Origin: Muribaculaceae bacterium Isolate-002 (NCI)
GTDB taxonomy: Bacteria; Bacteroidota; Bacteroidia; Bacteroidales; Muribaculaceae
Reading direction: 5' to 3'
Length of the DNA: 64,000 bases
Assembly (NCBI GenBank): GCA_004102805.1
Contig: SCEG01000003.1
Location: 79,652 to 143,651 of the forward strand
Made by a program: the position numbers and the translations under genes. A model generated the notes under the pieces. That model searched no databases. It had not been told where the DNA came from and was given only the letters and a program-made list of their open reading frames with translations. This document shows, piece by piece, positions 27,315 to 36,059 of this stretch. Within the stretch, counting starts at the first letter, position 1. Every line of letters begins with the position of its first letter.

Positions 27315-29034
27315 TCGCATAGAAGAGTTGTACGATTGGCTGAAGGTCAACAAAATCCAGTATTCAGTGGTGGATTCCGATGTGATTGACATACCGGAAT
27401 TTGGCAAAGCATACTTCCAAGACACCCAACGCTCTTCCTACAATTCAATCTTTCGCAAGGATCAAGACGGCAATCTGATTTTCAACAGTCTGGTTCGCCC
27501 TGAAGAATTACTGAATGACGGTATTGAATATATCGTGTTCAAGTTTGGTGACAATTTCTATTATCACAATGTAAAACGAGAGTTCAAACTCAACATACTC
27601 AAATATGTAGGTCATAGAGTACCCCTTCAGCATAATACCGAGTTTGTCAATTTGGGAGTGCATACACCATTTGAACTTTTGAACGGCAGTTTCATGCCGG
27701 ATGAATGGGTGCGTAAGGCTAAATATCTTGGACACTCGGCACTTGGGGTGTGTGATTACAACACTATGGCAGCCTGTTTCAGTTTCCAAAAAGAGTGCGA
27801 TGCAGCGGGAATTAAACCGATTTTTGGCTATTCTCTTCTTGTAGAAGCTGAGGACGTGAAGTTTGGGGCCAAGGTATATGTCCAGTCTCAGAAAGGGTTC
27901 CGCAATCTTCTTCGCATCCAGAAAGCTATAATGGTAGATAATGTCGAGAAGAAAACCATCGATATTACTGAACTGCTTCAACGTGCTGAAGGCAATGTTA
28001 TTGTGCTTGACAAATACACCCCAACTACGCTTGATGGCCATTTTGATATTATTGGAGACTTGGGCGATGCCTTTGATGCTATCTACTATCAAGTAGATCT
28101 CTCAGAATATAAGGCTGAGCGTATTGACATTCGGGTACTCGAAGCAACCAAAAAGTACTTCAACGAATGGTACAAGAATGAATACATGCCGCGTCCGGTG
28201 CTTCTCAGCGACTGTTACTATCTGGATAAGGATGACGCGAAGAATAAAATCATTCTTAACAAGGTGGCAGAAGGTGCAGCCCATGAGCAGAGTGACGACC
28301 AGTATTTCAAAGATGCAGACGAACATTATGCGCTCTTTGAATCACTTTTTGGCGATAACTGGGATGTGGACTATTTGTTCCAAGAATGTGCTGACAATAC
28401 GTTTCGGATTGCAGAAAATGCAGTTGGACGTATGGACACGACGCAAAATTACATGCCTAAATATGACCTCACTCCAGAGGAGCTTGAAAAATATGGCACC
28501 GCTCATAATATGTTCAATCAGCTTCTGGAAGAAGGACTTCAGCGACTGGCTCCTAAAAACAGAATCGACGAGTATCGTGAGCAGATGGAGTATGAAAAAT
28601 ACATCATCGAATCTACAGACAATGTAGATTATTTGCTCGTACAATATGACACATGCAACTGGGCCCGACGCAACAATATATTTGTTGGATGTGGACGTGG
28701 CTCAGCAGCCGGTTCCCTTCTTCTGTATCTCTTAGGCATTACGCTTATAGATCCAATCAAATATGACCTCATTTTCGAGCGTTTCCTCCTCCCAGAGCGA
28801 GCTGGGCTTGCTCCAGCAGACACCACTATCATTGGAGAAGACATAGAGTCAACTTCGTATATCCAAATCACGCTTGATGACAATCGGGTGATCAATTTGG
28901 ATAAAGATGCTGAATTGCTTGTCAAACGAGCCTGTGAAGATGAACCCATTCGCGTCTATGCTGATGAACTTGAAGTTGACGATGACATCATCTTCGATAA
29001 TAAAGATTTGCTTTTTACAATCAACGAGTTATAA
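27301..29034 (+). CDS. C-family (DnaE-like) DNA polymerase, N-terminal half with Hint-like tail
   Basis: 577 residues. After a ~113-residue extension, a PHP domain begins at FVNLGVHTPFELL, with two metal-binding histidines of the usual HxH and TDH replaced (GVH, CDY), so PHP catalysis is unlikely. GCGRGSAAGSLLLYLLG near 464 and IFERFLLPERAG to residue 502 are the first half of the DnaE palm. Where other DnaE proteins continue into PDxDxDF, this one changes to a 75-residue tail (503-577) starting LAPADTTII and containing VYADELEVDDDI, which resembles an intein N-half. The catalytic aspartates are in the separate ORF at 30350. Confidence 0.88.
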   Translation: MAKSNRIEELYDWLKVNKIQYSVVDSDVIDIPEFGKAYFQDTQRSSYNSIFRKDQDGNLIFNSLVRPEELLNDGIEYIVFKFGDNFYYHNVKREFKLNILKYVGHRVPLQHNTEFVNLGVHTPFELLNGSFMPDEWVRKAKYLGHSALGVCDYNTMAACFSFQKECDAAGIKPIFGYSLLVEAEDVKFGAKVYVQSQKGFRNLLRIQKAIMVDNVEKKTIDITELLQRAEGNVIVLDKYTPTTLDGHFDIIGDLGDAFDAIYYQVDLSEYKAERIDIRVLEATKKYFNEWYKNEYMPRPVLLSDCYYLDKDDAKNKIILNKVAEGAAHEQSDDQYFKDADEHYALFESLFGDNWDVDYLFQECADNTFRIAENAVGRMDTTQNYMPKYDLTPEELEKYGTAHNMFNQLLEEGLQRLAPKNRIDEYREQMEYEKYIIESTDNVDYLLVQYDTCNWARRNNIFVGCGRGSAAGSLLLYLLGITLIDPIKYDLIFERFLLPERAGLAPADTTIIGEDIESTSYIQITLDDNRVINLDKDAELLVKRACEDEPIRVYADELEVDDDIIFDNKDLLFTINEL

Positions 29035-29037
29035 ATT

Positions 29038-30363
29038 ATGGTACTTACAGAAGAAATGAACCAAGCCTTCCAGACCATTGAAGAGACGACTGACAATCTC
29101 TTCATTACTGGAAAAGCAGGCACCGGGAAGACAACATTCCTGAAGTACATAGTTGAACACACCCATAAAAACTTGATAGTCGCTGCTTCAACGGGGATAG
29201 CAGCCATCAATGCCGGAGGTGTGACGTTACATAGACTGTTCGGAATCCCCTTTGACCTTCAGGGTCCCAATACGCCAATCAAAGGCCGCTTCTTTGCAGA
29301 CAAGGCTGATCTGTTTCAAAGACTTGATACTCTCATCATCGATGAGATAAGCATGGTGCGTCCGGACGTCCTGGATTATGTAGATAGAAAACTCCGTTTC
29401 TATCGGTTCAACAATCTACCGTTTGGTGGTGTGCAGGTTGTGATGTTCGGAGACCTGTTCCAATTACCGCCGGTCATCAAGAAATCTGAGGAAGAAATTC
29501 TCAGACAATGGTACCGTGGAGGATATTTCTTTCATGCTTGTTGCCTAAGAGAAGCAGGTTTCAAGATTATTGAACTTTCTCACGTGTTTCGTCAGCATGA
29601 TGAGCGGTTTGTTAATATCCTTAATCGCATCCGCGAATATGAGCTTTTGCCGATGGATATTGATGATTTGAGTACCCTTAGGGATAACCGCCAGAGCAAG
29701 GACTACACAACTCAATCCATCCACATCTGTTCGTTGCGTCGAGATGCCGATAAAATCAACGAGCAGATGATTGGAGAAGCCACTCACATGTTTCCGGCAA
29801 AATTCAAGGGCGAGTTCAATCCTAAAAACGCCCCCTGTGATGTGAACCTTAAACTCAGGATAGGGGCTCGCGTAATGACATTGGTCAACGATTCCGCTCA
29901 AGGTTTCTATAATGGCTCAATGGGTACAGTGTCAGAAATTACTCAGGACAAAATCAAGGTTTTGCTGGATGCCGGACACGAAGTAATAATTGACCCTTAT
30001 ACTTGGATTGACCGTGAATATCAAATCAATGGATCAGAAATTCAAACTATTGAGAAAGGCAGTTGCACTCAGTTTCCGCTTTCGCTGGGTTGGGCCATCA
30101 CCATCCATAAAAGCCAGGGATTGACCTTTGATAAGATTGTCGTCCATTGTCCGTATGCTTTTGCGCCCGGTATGCTGTATGTGGCACTCAGTCGTTGCAC
30201 TTCAATGGAGGGCATTATCACAGACTTTTTTATCAGCAAGAAAGCAATTATCACAGACAATGAGCTGATTGCTTTTAACAAAGCTTGCCGGAACAACGAC
30301 AATAAGTTTAATCTCGACGTCTATCGCGCCGTTTGCAGATTTATGGGCTATGAAAATAACTAA
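29038..30363 (+). CDS. PIF1/Dda-like DNA helicase, inserted between polymerase halves
   Basis: 441 residues, superfamily 1B. Walker A is GKAGTGKTTFLKY (residues ~25-37), then AASTGIAAINAGG (motif Ia), LIIDEISMV (Walker B), VMFGDLFQLPPV (motif III) and, near the end, AITIHKSQGLTFDKIVV with YVALSRCTSMEG (motifs V-VI). This is the PIF1/RecD2/Dda set, typically clearing roadblocks or starting replication. It starts 3 bp after the polymerase N-half and overlaps the C-half by 14 bp. No homing-endonuclease motif is visible in it. Confidence 0.9.
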   Translation: MVLTEEMNQAFQTIEETTDNLFITGKAGTGKTTFLKYIVEHTHKNLIVAASTGIAAINAGGVTLHRLFGIPFDLQGPNTPIKGRFFADKADLFQRLDTLIIDEISMVRPDVLDYVDRKLRFYRFNNLPFGGVQVVMFGDLFQLPPVIKKSEEEILRQWYRGGYFFHACCLREAGFKIIELSHVFRQHDERFVNILNRIREYELLPMDIDDLSTLRDNRQSKDYTTQSIHICSLRRDADKINEQMIGEATHMFPAKFKGEFNPKNAPCDVNLKLRIGARVMTLVNDSAQGFYNGSMGTVSEITQDKIKVLLDAGHEVIIDPYTWIDREYQINGSEIQTIEKGSCTQFPLSLGWAITIHKSQGLTFDKIVVHCPYAFAPGMLYVALSRCTSMEGIITDFFISKKAIITDNELIAFNKACRNNDNKFNLDVYRAVCRFMGYENN

Positions 30364-32527
30364 TGTCAAACAATTCAATACGAAGCAACCAGTCAAAGTA
30401 CTGGATTGCTTCGTAGATTCGGGCTATGTTAAAGCAGAGCATGGCTCACTTCCTGACGTTGACAATGACTTCGAGAGTAGCCGACGCCAGGATGTAAAAG
30501 AGTATGTGGAGCGCCGGTACAATCACGACGGTAAGCAACGAGTATTCTCAGCCGGAACATTTACAACATTGAAAGCTAAAGCTGTAATTAAGGACGTGGC
30601 TCGTACAATGCGTATCAGCCCATCCTTGGTAAACTATCTTACAGCGATTTTTGAAGATGACAAAGCGGATTACACCGACATTTTCAAACTGGCTGCGACC
30701 AACCGCAAAGTGGCAAAGTTTGTTCACGATTATCCTCAGCTTTTTGAGAATATTCGCACACTGATGTTCCAACCTCGTTCAAGTTCTGTACACGCTTCGG
30801 CACTCCTCGTAACACCGGATGAAATGGATGGAGAAGATGTTGAGTGTTTTGATTTTGTGCCTATCAAGAAGATTGACGATGTGCTGGTGAGTGAAAATAG
30901 TGGTTATGACCTCGATGAACTTGGGTTGCTGAAGAATGACTGTTTGGCGACCAAAGAGTTGTCAAAGTTACACCAGACATTCGACCTTGTAAACGAACAT
31001 TACCATGCCAACCTGACAATGGAAGGTGTTGTAGAAAGTGACCTTGCTGACGCTCGTTCCTATGAATTGCTCCGTCAAGGGTACACTCAAAACGTGTTTC
31101 AGCTTTCATCCAGAGGAATGACCAAATTCCTTGTGGAGATGCAACCATCTACCATACATGATTTGATTGCGGCCAATGCGTTGTTCCGTCCGGCAACCCT
31201 GGAAAACGGCTCAACAGAAGCGTATGTTGACCGTAAGAAGGGTTTGGTGGCACCAACATACCTTTGGGGTACCTACAACGCTCTCAAGGACACATTCGGA
31301 CTGATCACATATCAGGAGCAGGTCGCCCAGATTGCCCGTGAGGTTGGAGGGTTCTCACTCGGAGAAGGTGTGAAATTGGTTAAGTTCATCTCGAAAAAGA
31401 AAACTGAGAAAATCCAGGCGATGCGTGACAAATTCCTCAAGGGCGCAAAACAGAATGGTTGCCCGATTGAGGATGCGATTGAAATATGGCAACAGATTGA
31501 AGCCTGCGGTTCGTACCTGTTCAATAAATCTCACGCTACTGCGTATGCTGTGACATCATACATAGGAGCTTTCCTAAAAGCACAATATCCGACAGCCTTC
31601 TATACAGTGGCTTTGGAATGGGCTGATGACAAGGAATTGATACCAATTATGTCTGAAATGGAGGCTTGCAGTGTGGCTAAAGTGGTGGCTCCAGACATTA
31701 ACAAGAGTGCATTAAACTTCTACACAGACTATGAAACCAATGAGATATTCTGGTCACTTTCCAGAATAAAAATGATAGGTGCCAAAGCTGTTGATTGGAT
31801 TATCAATGAGCGCAACAAGAATGGCGAGTTCACCAGCATTGTCAATTTCATTGAGCGTGTCTTCAAATATAAGTTGAAGAAATACCAATACTGGGATGAT
31901 CCGGATAACGAAGATGAGGTACAACGTTGTCCGGTAAATGCCCGACACGTGTTGAATCTTATCCTCGCTGGTTGCTTTGATAAGATCGAGCACGCTTATT
32001 CTGTGGTTGAGCGATATGCAATCGTAGAAAAAGCAGCCGAGTGCTTGGGTTTTGAAATCAAACAAAAGGACTTTCCTGAAGACCTCCGAGGAAAGCACTA
32101 TTTCTGGTCCCAGCAACAAATCAAAGTGTCCGGATTAGGGGCCATTGATTACAAGCGTATCTATGACAATAGCGCAATCAAGGATCAGATTCGAGGTCGA
32201 GCTTCTTACTCAAGTCTCAAAGATACTCTCAGCGATGATAAAGACGGTCGTAAAGTGGCTGTAGCTGCAACGATTGTGGAAATCGAGGAGAAAAAATTCA
32301 CCAGCAAGAAAACCGGTGAGCAGGAAACATTCTGCAAACTCACTCTTCAGCAGAACAATGATATGGGAGAACTGGTGATATGGCCTGAAGAATACCGCAA
32401 TGCTCGCGGGCTGCTTCAGGGTGCTAAAAACAAATTGATATTATGTATGGCTCTGTGTCGCTACAGCGAATACATAGGCCACAATAATCTCCAAATGACA
32501 CGAAACAATCTCATTGAAATAATATGA
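30350..32527 (+). CDS. C-family (DnaE-like) DNA polymerase, C-terminal half
   Basis: 725 residues from the ATG at 30350; an upstream TTG at 30269 in the same frame would extend it deep into the helicase. Residues 1-32 (MKITNVKQFNTKQ to KAEHG) precede SLPDVDNDF, which carries the two catalytic aspartates of the DnaE palm. It continues with ERRYNHDGKQRVFSAGTFTT, the third Asp region YDLDELGLLKNDCL, the fingers (QEQVAQIAREVGGFS, FNKSHATAYA) and a C-terminal OB-fold (VAATIVEIEEKKFTSK). It needs the N-half from 27301 for a complete polymerase. Confidence 0.9.
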   Translation: MKITNVKQFNTKQPVKVLDCFVDSGYVKAEHGSLPDVDNDFESSRRQDVKEYVERRYNHDGKQRVFSAGTFTTLKAKAVIKDVARTMRISPSLVNYLTAIFEDDKADYTDIFKLAATNRKVAKFVHDYPQLFENIRTLMFQPRSSSVHASALLVTPDEMDGEDVECFDFVPIKKIDDVLVSENSGYDLDELGLLKNDCLATKELSKLHQTFDLVNEHYHANLTMEGVVESDLADARSYELLRQGYTQNVFQLSSRGMTKFLVEMQPSTIHDLIAANALFRPATLENGSTEAYVDRKKGLVAPTYLWGTYNALKDTFGLITYQEQVAQIAREVGGFSLGEGVKLVKFISKKKTEKIQAMRDKFLKGAKQNGCPIEDAIEIWQQIEACGSYLFNKSHATAYAVTSYIGAFLKAQYPTAFYTVALEWADDKELIPIMSEMEACSVAKVVAPDINKSALNFYTDYETNEIFWSLSRIKMIGAKAVDWIINERNKNGEFTSIVNFIERVFKYKLKKYQYWDDPDNEDEVQRCPVNARHVLNLILAGCFDKIEHAYSVVERYAIVEKAAECLGFEIKQKDFPEDLRGKHYFWSQQQIKVSGLGAIDYKRIYDNSAIKDQIRGRASYSSLKDTLSDDKDGRKVAVAATIVEIEEKKFTSKKTGEQETFCKLTLQQNNDMGELVIWPEEYRNARGLLQGAKNKLILCMALCRYSEYIGHNNLQMTRNNLIEII

Positions 32528-33051
32528 TTATCGAATCAAAACCCATCATCATTTGTATTGTCGGCCCTTCTGGATCCGGCAAGACAACTATGGCCCGGTT
32601 CTTAGAAAAGGCTTTAGATATTCCGATGCTGGTTTCTTATACCACCAGACCAAAACGGCCTAACGAAATCGACGGTGTTGATCACCGTTTCGTGACAGAA
32701 GACCAGATGCCATCGCGTGACAAAATGCTGGCATATACTAAATTCGGCAACTATCATTACTGGATGCCTCTTGAAGAAGTCGAAGACAAAGGCATTTGCA
32801 CTTACGTCATCGACGAAAAGGGACTGCTCGAACTTGCCGAGAATTTTAGTGACGATTACAATCTCTTCAGCATCCTCGTCAAACGAGATACCGATAAATT
32901 GATTGCACAAGTTGGTAAGGAGCGTGTTAAGCGAGACCTTGAACGTGTGTCGATCCCAGAAGCAGAATATTGCACGGTCATTGCTAATAATGACAGAATC
33001 GAAGATTTTCTGGCAGATTCATACAAACTAATCAAAAACTTTTTAGAATAA
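32524..33051 (+). CDS. Guanylate kinase-like protein
   Basis: 175 residues. P-loop IVGPSGSGKTTMARFLE near the N-terminus, VSYTTRPKRPNEIDGVDHRF is the GMP-binding segment with its Thr-Thr-Arg signature, and a lid follows. The family converts GMP/dGMP to the diphosphate, feeding the reductase or kinase steps of phage dNTP synthesis. It starts ATGA-overlapping the polymerase C-half and ends one base into the exonuclease start. It is slightly shorter than the cellular enzyme. Confidence 0.8.
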   Translation: MIIESKPIIICIVGPSGSGKTTMARFLEKALDIPMLVSYTTRPKRPNEIDGVDHRFVTEDQMPSRDKMLAYTKFGNYHYWMPLEEVEDKGICTYVIDEKGLLELAENFSDDYNLFSILVKRDTDKLIAQVGKERVKRDLERVSIPEAEYCTVIANNDRIEDFLADSYKLIKNFLE

Positions 33052-33830
33052 TGGCAGCTCCATCACAAGAAGCGCCCGTATTAGTGGCGTTTACACTCGA
33101 CTTTGAAACAGGTAATCTGAAATGCCAAACCTCAGCCTGTACACAGATTGCAATTCACGCAACTCGTCTCGATACATTCGAGAAAATAGGCTCATACGTC
33201 AGCTACATTGCGCCCTATAACCGTAAAGAAGTAGCCGGAGCCACAAAGAAGCGCAAAGTTCTCAAATCTAAGTTTGAAACAGAGGACGCTATTCCTATGG
33301 ACTATGAGCCCAGAGCGTTGGAATATTCGGGAATCACAATGGATATGCTGGAGCAGTACGGAAAGCCCATTGAAGTGGTCGCAAGAGAGGTCATCGAGTT
33401 TATTATTGCCAACACCCCAAAATGTCCGAAGAATATGAAGCCGTTCATTATCGGTCAGAACATAGGTTTTGACGAAGGCTTCCTTTGTCAAATGATGGAA
33501 TACGCCGGTCTGATGCCTGAGCTCAAGAAACTTCTCAGAGGACACGAGGACTTCTACGGCAACTGGCACCCTCTCGTGCTTGATACAATCATACTCGGAC
33601 AGTTAGCACTCTGTCACCAGCCAGAAGTTAATTCATACAAGCTGGAGATTATGTGCGAACACCTTGGTGTAGAGTTGGATGACGCACACGATGCCGATGC
33701 CGATGTGTCGGCCACAACCAATGTGGCAGCTGTGTTGACTCAGCGTATGCGTAGCATCGGAGGTGAATACACCGGCGATGACCTTGCTGTTTCAAAAGCG
33801 GAAAAATCACGCAAACACTTCAAAATCTAA
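33051..33830 (+). CDS. DnaQ-like 3'-5' exonuclease (proofreading candidate)
   Basis: 259 residues. DEDDh motifs are visible: LDFETGN (Exo I), PFIIGQNIGFDEGFL (Exo II) and DDAHDADADVSATTN (Exo III with catalytic His-Asp). The family proofreads for C-family polymerases in trans. It sits in the same operon as both polymerase halves, whose PHP domain looks inactive, so it is the likely proofreader. Confidence 0.82.
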   Translation: MAAPSQEAPVLVAFTLDFETGNLKCQTSACTQIAIHATRLDTFEKIGSYVSYIAPYNRKEVAGATKKRKVLKSKFETEDAIPMDYEPRALEYSGITMDMLEQYGKPIEVVAREVIEFIIANTPKCPKNMKPFIIGQNIGFDEGFLCQMMEYAGLMPELKKLLRGHEDFYGNWHPLVLDTIILGQLALCHQPEVNSYKLEIMCEHLGVELDDAHDADADVSATTNVAAVLTQRMRSIGGEYTGDDLAVSKAEKSRKHFKI

Positions 33831-33835
33831 ACGAT

Positions 33836-34108
33836 ATGGCACAAGAAGAACAGGAAGGAGTTTACTCCAAAGTAAATGAGCCTACAGTTCATTTCAAATT
33901 GATAACGGACCGTATCATTAGAGAAATCAATAATCCGGAAATCAATCAAACGTTAATACGTATTTCTGGATATGACCTTCAGATTGACTACAATCTACAA
34001 TATCTAAAATCTGTAGAAGATATTGAAGCCGCCTGTAACGGCATAGCTCAACTCTTCAGGGAAGATATAATGAGAGTATTGTTGGAGCGCAATAAACAAT
34101 CTGAATGA
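33836..34108 (+). CDS. Small phage protein, unknown
   Basis: 90 residues, 5 bp after the exonuclease. Acidic overall, predicted helical, no recognised motif. It is the last gene before a large palindrome at 34110. Confidence 0.6.
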   Translation: MAQEEQEGVYSKVNEPTVHFKLITDRIIREINNPEINQTLIRISGYDLQIDYNLQYLKSVEDIEAACNGIAQLFREDIMRVLLERNKQSE

Positions 34109-34109
34109 A

Positions 34110-34179
34110 AAAGCACTATTCGTTAATGAGCGAAGGGCGTATCTCAATCAGCGTCCTTGTCATTAACGAATAGTGCTTT
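34110..34179. repeat. 70-bp palindrome between replication and packaging genes
   Basis: A perfect 20-bp inverted repeat (34110-34129 with 34160-34179; arm starts AAAGCACTATTCG) encloses a partly paired 30-bp centre (AAGGGCG with CGTCCTT). It begins one base after a stop codon and ends three bases before the terminase small-subunit ATG. On the reverse strand the outer arm is followed by TTTTT. It could be a bidirectional terminator, a protein site or a cruciform. Confidence 0.85.
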
Positions 34180-34182
34180 ATA

Positions 34183-34659
34183 ATGGAAACAAGCAACACC
34201 AATCTTACAGACCAAGAAATACTTTTCTGTGACCTCTTTGCTCATGGTGAAGCTCCTTTTGGGGGCAATGCAGCAAGATGTTATCAGGAGGTATTCAACG
34301 ATACATCCAAGCGTACCAAAAGTCGCGCTGCCCGTTTGCTGGCTCGTCCTGAGATTCAAGAATATCTGAAGTCTTTGGACGAGCTAACCTATGAGGAAGC
34401 TAAATACATGAAGACATTTCTCAGGGAAAATCTAATCAGTATTATTGAAGAGTGCTCTACTGCCGAACTTCGGGATCGAAAGGGCGTGATTCAGTCCCCA
34501 GCTGCAATGCGCAGTATTGCGGTTAACGCAGTAAAGGCTCTGATGGAACTCTATCCAGTAAAGGCCGCTCAAGAAAACAAGTTGAAAATTGAAGGCTCCG
34601 GAGAAGGAGGCATCACATTCAATGTAATCATGCCCGAACAACCTAAACAAGAATCATAA
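34183..34659 (+). CDS. Terminase small subunit-like protein
   Basis: 158 residues. The N-terminal helix-turn-helix region (ILFCDLFAHGEAPFGGNAAR, then KSRAARLLARPEIQEYL) is the pattern of Terminase_2-type small subunits, where a NAARxYxxxx helix reads the packaging site. The C-terminal part is variable. The large subunit is at 37811, separated by lysis genes, an uncommon spacing. It recognises phage DNA and stimulates the ATPase/nuclease. Confidence 0.7.
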   Translation: METSNTNLTDQEILFCDLFAHGEAPFGGNAARCYQEVFNDTSKRTKSRAARLLARPEIQEYLKSLDELTYEEAKYMKTFLRENLISIIEECSTAELRDRKGVIQSPAAMRSIAVNAVKALMELYPVKAAQENKLKIEGSGEGGITFNVIMPEQPKQES

Positions 34660-34663
34660 GTTT

Positions 34664-35278
34664 ATGGAATCTATTTTTTCTAACCTACCGGCTATAATCA
34701 GTGCTCTTGGCACCATCATAACAGGATTTTTTGCATATAACCAGTACACCAAGAATAAGGAGACTGATGTGAAAATTGAGCGTTTCAAACAAGAAGAAGA
34801 GGCTAAAAGCAAACGAAGGGCTGATAATTCTTCCATCGTCTTTGGCGAACTATGGAACATCCTGCATGAACTCAATGCAGACCGAGTATATATAGTTCAG
34901 CCTCACCCGCTTGGTAACGAGAGCTTTGTATCTATTTATTACGAAGTAAAGCGAAAAGGCGTTGAACCGATGAAGCCCCATGTCAGCAACCTTCATATCT
35001 CTGACATTGCCAAATTTGCCAGCGATTTAGTAAAGAACCTGTTTATGTACATTACAGACATCGATGGGCAAGTAAGTGACAAGTACGCTAAATCTTTGCT
35101 TGCAAGTTATGGTTGCCAATCAGCGATTATCATGCGTATGAACGATAACAGACATGATTGGGTGGGCAGCATTTTCTGTGAATTTACTCACCAAATTGAC
35201 ATTACTGAGGAAGATGCACAAAGAATTATGAATCAGGCTGCAAGTGCCATTCAATACTTGCTGCCGGAATATAAATAA
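34664..35278 (+). CDS. Membrane-anchored phage protein, unknown
   Basis: 204 residues. An N-terminal hydrophobic segment (AIISALGTIITGFFAY, residues ~10-25) is followed by a charged helix (ERFKQEEEAKSKRRAD) and a globular domain with YIVQPHPLGNESFVSIYYEV that vaguely resembles GAF folds. It opens the lysis region, so a holin-related or membrane role is possible. Function not established. Confidence 0.6.
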   Translation: MESIFSNLPAIISALGTIITGFFAYNQYTKNKETDVKIERFKQEEEAKSKRRADNSSIVFGELWNILHELNADRVYIVQPHPLGNESFVSIYYEVKRKGVEPMKPHVSNLHISDIAKFASDLVKNLFMYITDIDGQVSDKYAKSLLASYGCQSAIIMRMNDNRHDWVGSIFCEFTHQIDITEEDAQRIMNQAASAIQYLLPEYK

Positions 35279-35282
35279 ACAC

Positions 35283-35483
35283 ATGAAACCGGGAGATACC
35301 ATTATTATTCTACCTTCAATCGCTCTTACTAATCTTAGATTAGATGCGCTTATAGGTCAGACTGCCACTATTACGGAAGTCAATGTAAATGCCGACACCA
35401 TAAAAGGCTGTTGGGTACAATTGCCGGGATCCTATCTCGGAGAACGAGAATGGTATATCCCGTATAACTCAATTGGAATATGA
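35283..35483 (+). CDS. Small phage protein, SH3/KOW-like beta fold
   Basis: 66 residues from the ATG at 35283, four bases after the previous gene. Segments such as GDTIIILP, GQTATITEV and GCWVQLPG suggest a small five-strand beta barrel. It overlaps the next gene by 4 bp (ATGA). No function assigned. Confidence 0.6.
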   Translation: MKPGDTIIILPSIALTNLRLDALIGQTATITEVNVNADTIKGCWVQLPGSYLGEREWYIPYNSIGI

Positions 35484-36001
35484 AATTCAATTCATTTTTA
35501 GTTGGAGCCGCTACAACTATGGCTGTTATAGGCTGCTTTGCATTTGCCTTCAGGAGTTGTCAAAGTGAGCAGCCTACAATCAAGACTGAGGAAGCAACAA
35601 CAACTGTGGTTGACACAATTCCTAAATTTATAGACCAGCCAATACCGAGGGACAGTATAGTCCTTCGGTATAAGACTATCAAGGTGCCTGTATATGATAC
35701 AATCAGTGTATTTCGTTCTGACACGCTGCTGGTAGATAGTGTAAACGTAGAAATTCCTATCACCCAGAAGATATATTGTGATTCAACATATCAAGCATGG
35801 GTCAGCGGATATGAACCGGCACTGGACAGTATTAGGATATTTCAGCCGATCACAACAATAACTAATACCATTACCAATACCGAGATACGCTACAAAGCAA
35901 AAAGGTGGGGACTCGGTGTACAGGTAGGAATGGGCATCACGCCAACTAAAGTTGAGCCATACATAGGAATTGGGGTGAGCTACAATCTTTTTTCGTGGTA
36001 A
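35480..36001 (+). CDS. Probable spanin-like phage membrane protein
   Basis: 173 residues. A signal-anchor helix (residues ~5-24, ATTMAVIGCFAFAF) is followed by a periplasmic stalk of beta/coil with repeated DT/DS pairs (PVYDTISVFRSDTLLVDS) and a Gly-rich C-terminus (WGLGVQVGMGITP) like small outer-membrane-facing domains. It stands directly before the endolysin, the position of Rz-like spanins in Bacteroidales phages. The role in outer-membrane disruption is inferred. Confidence 0.55.
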   Translation: MKFNSFLVGAATTMAVIGCFAFAFRSCQSEQPTIKTEEATTTVVDTIPKFIDQPIPRDSIVLRYKTIKVPVYDTISVFRSDTLLVDSVNVEIPITQKIYCDSTYQAWVSGYEPALDSIRIFQPITTITNTITNTEIRYKAKRWGLGVQVGMGITPTKVEPYIGIGVSYNLFSW

Positions 36002-36059
36002 AACTGCCCCAATTTGACATCTTGCAGTCTATTCTTTAACGAAATAAAACTCCAAACGC

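Noticed and set aside
29038..30363. Helicase gene as a homing endonuclease between polymerase halves
   Set aside because: Complete PIF1/SF1B motifs and no LAGLIDADG, GIY-YIG or HNH pattern.
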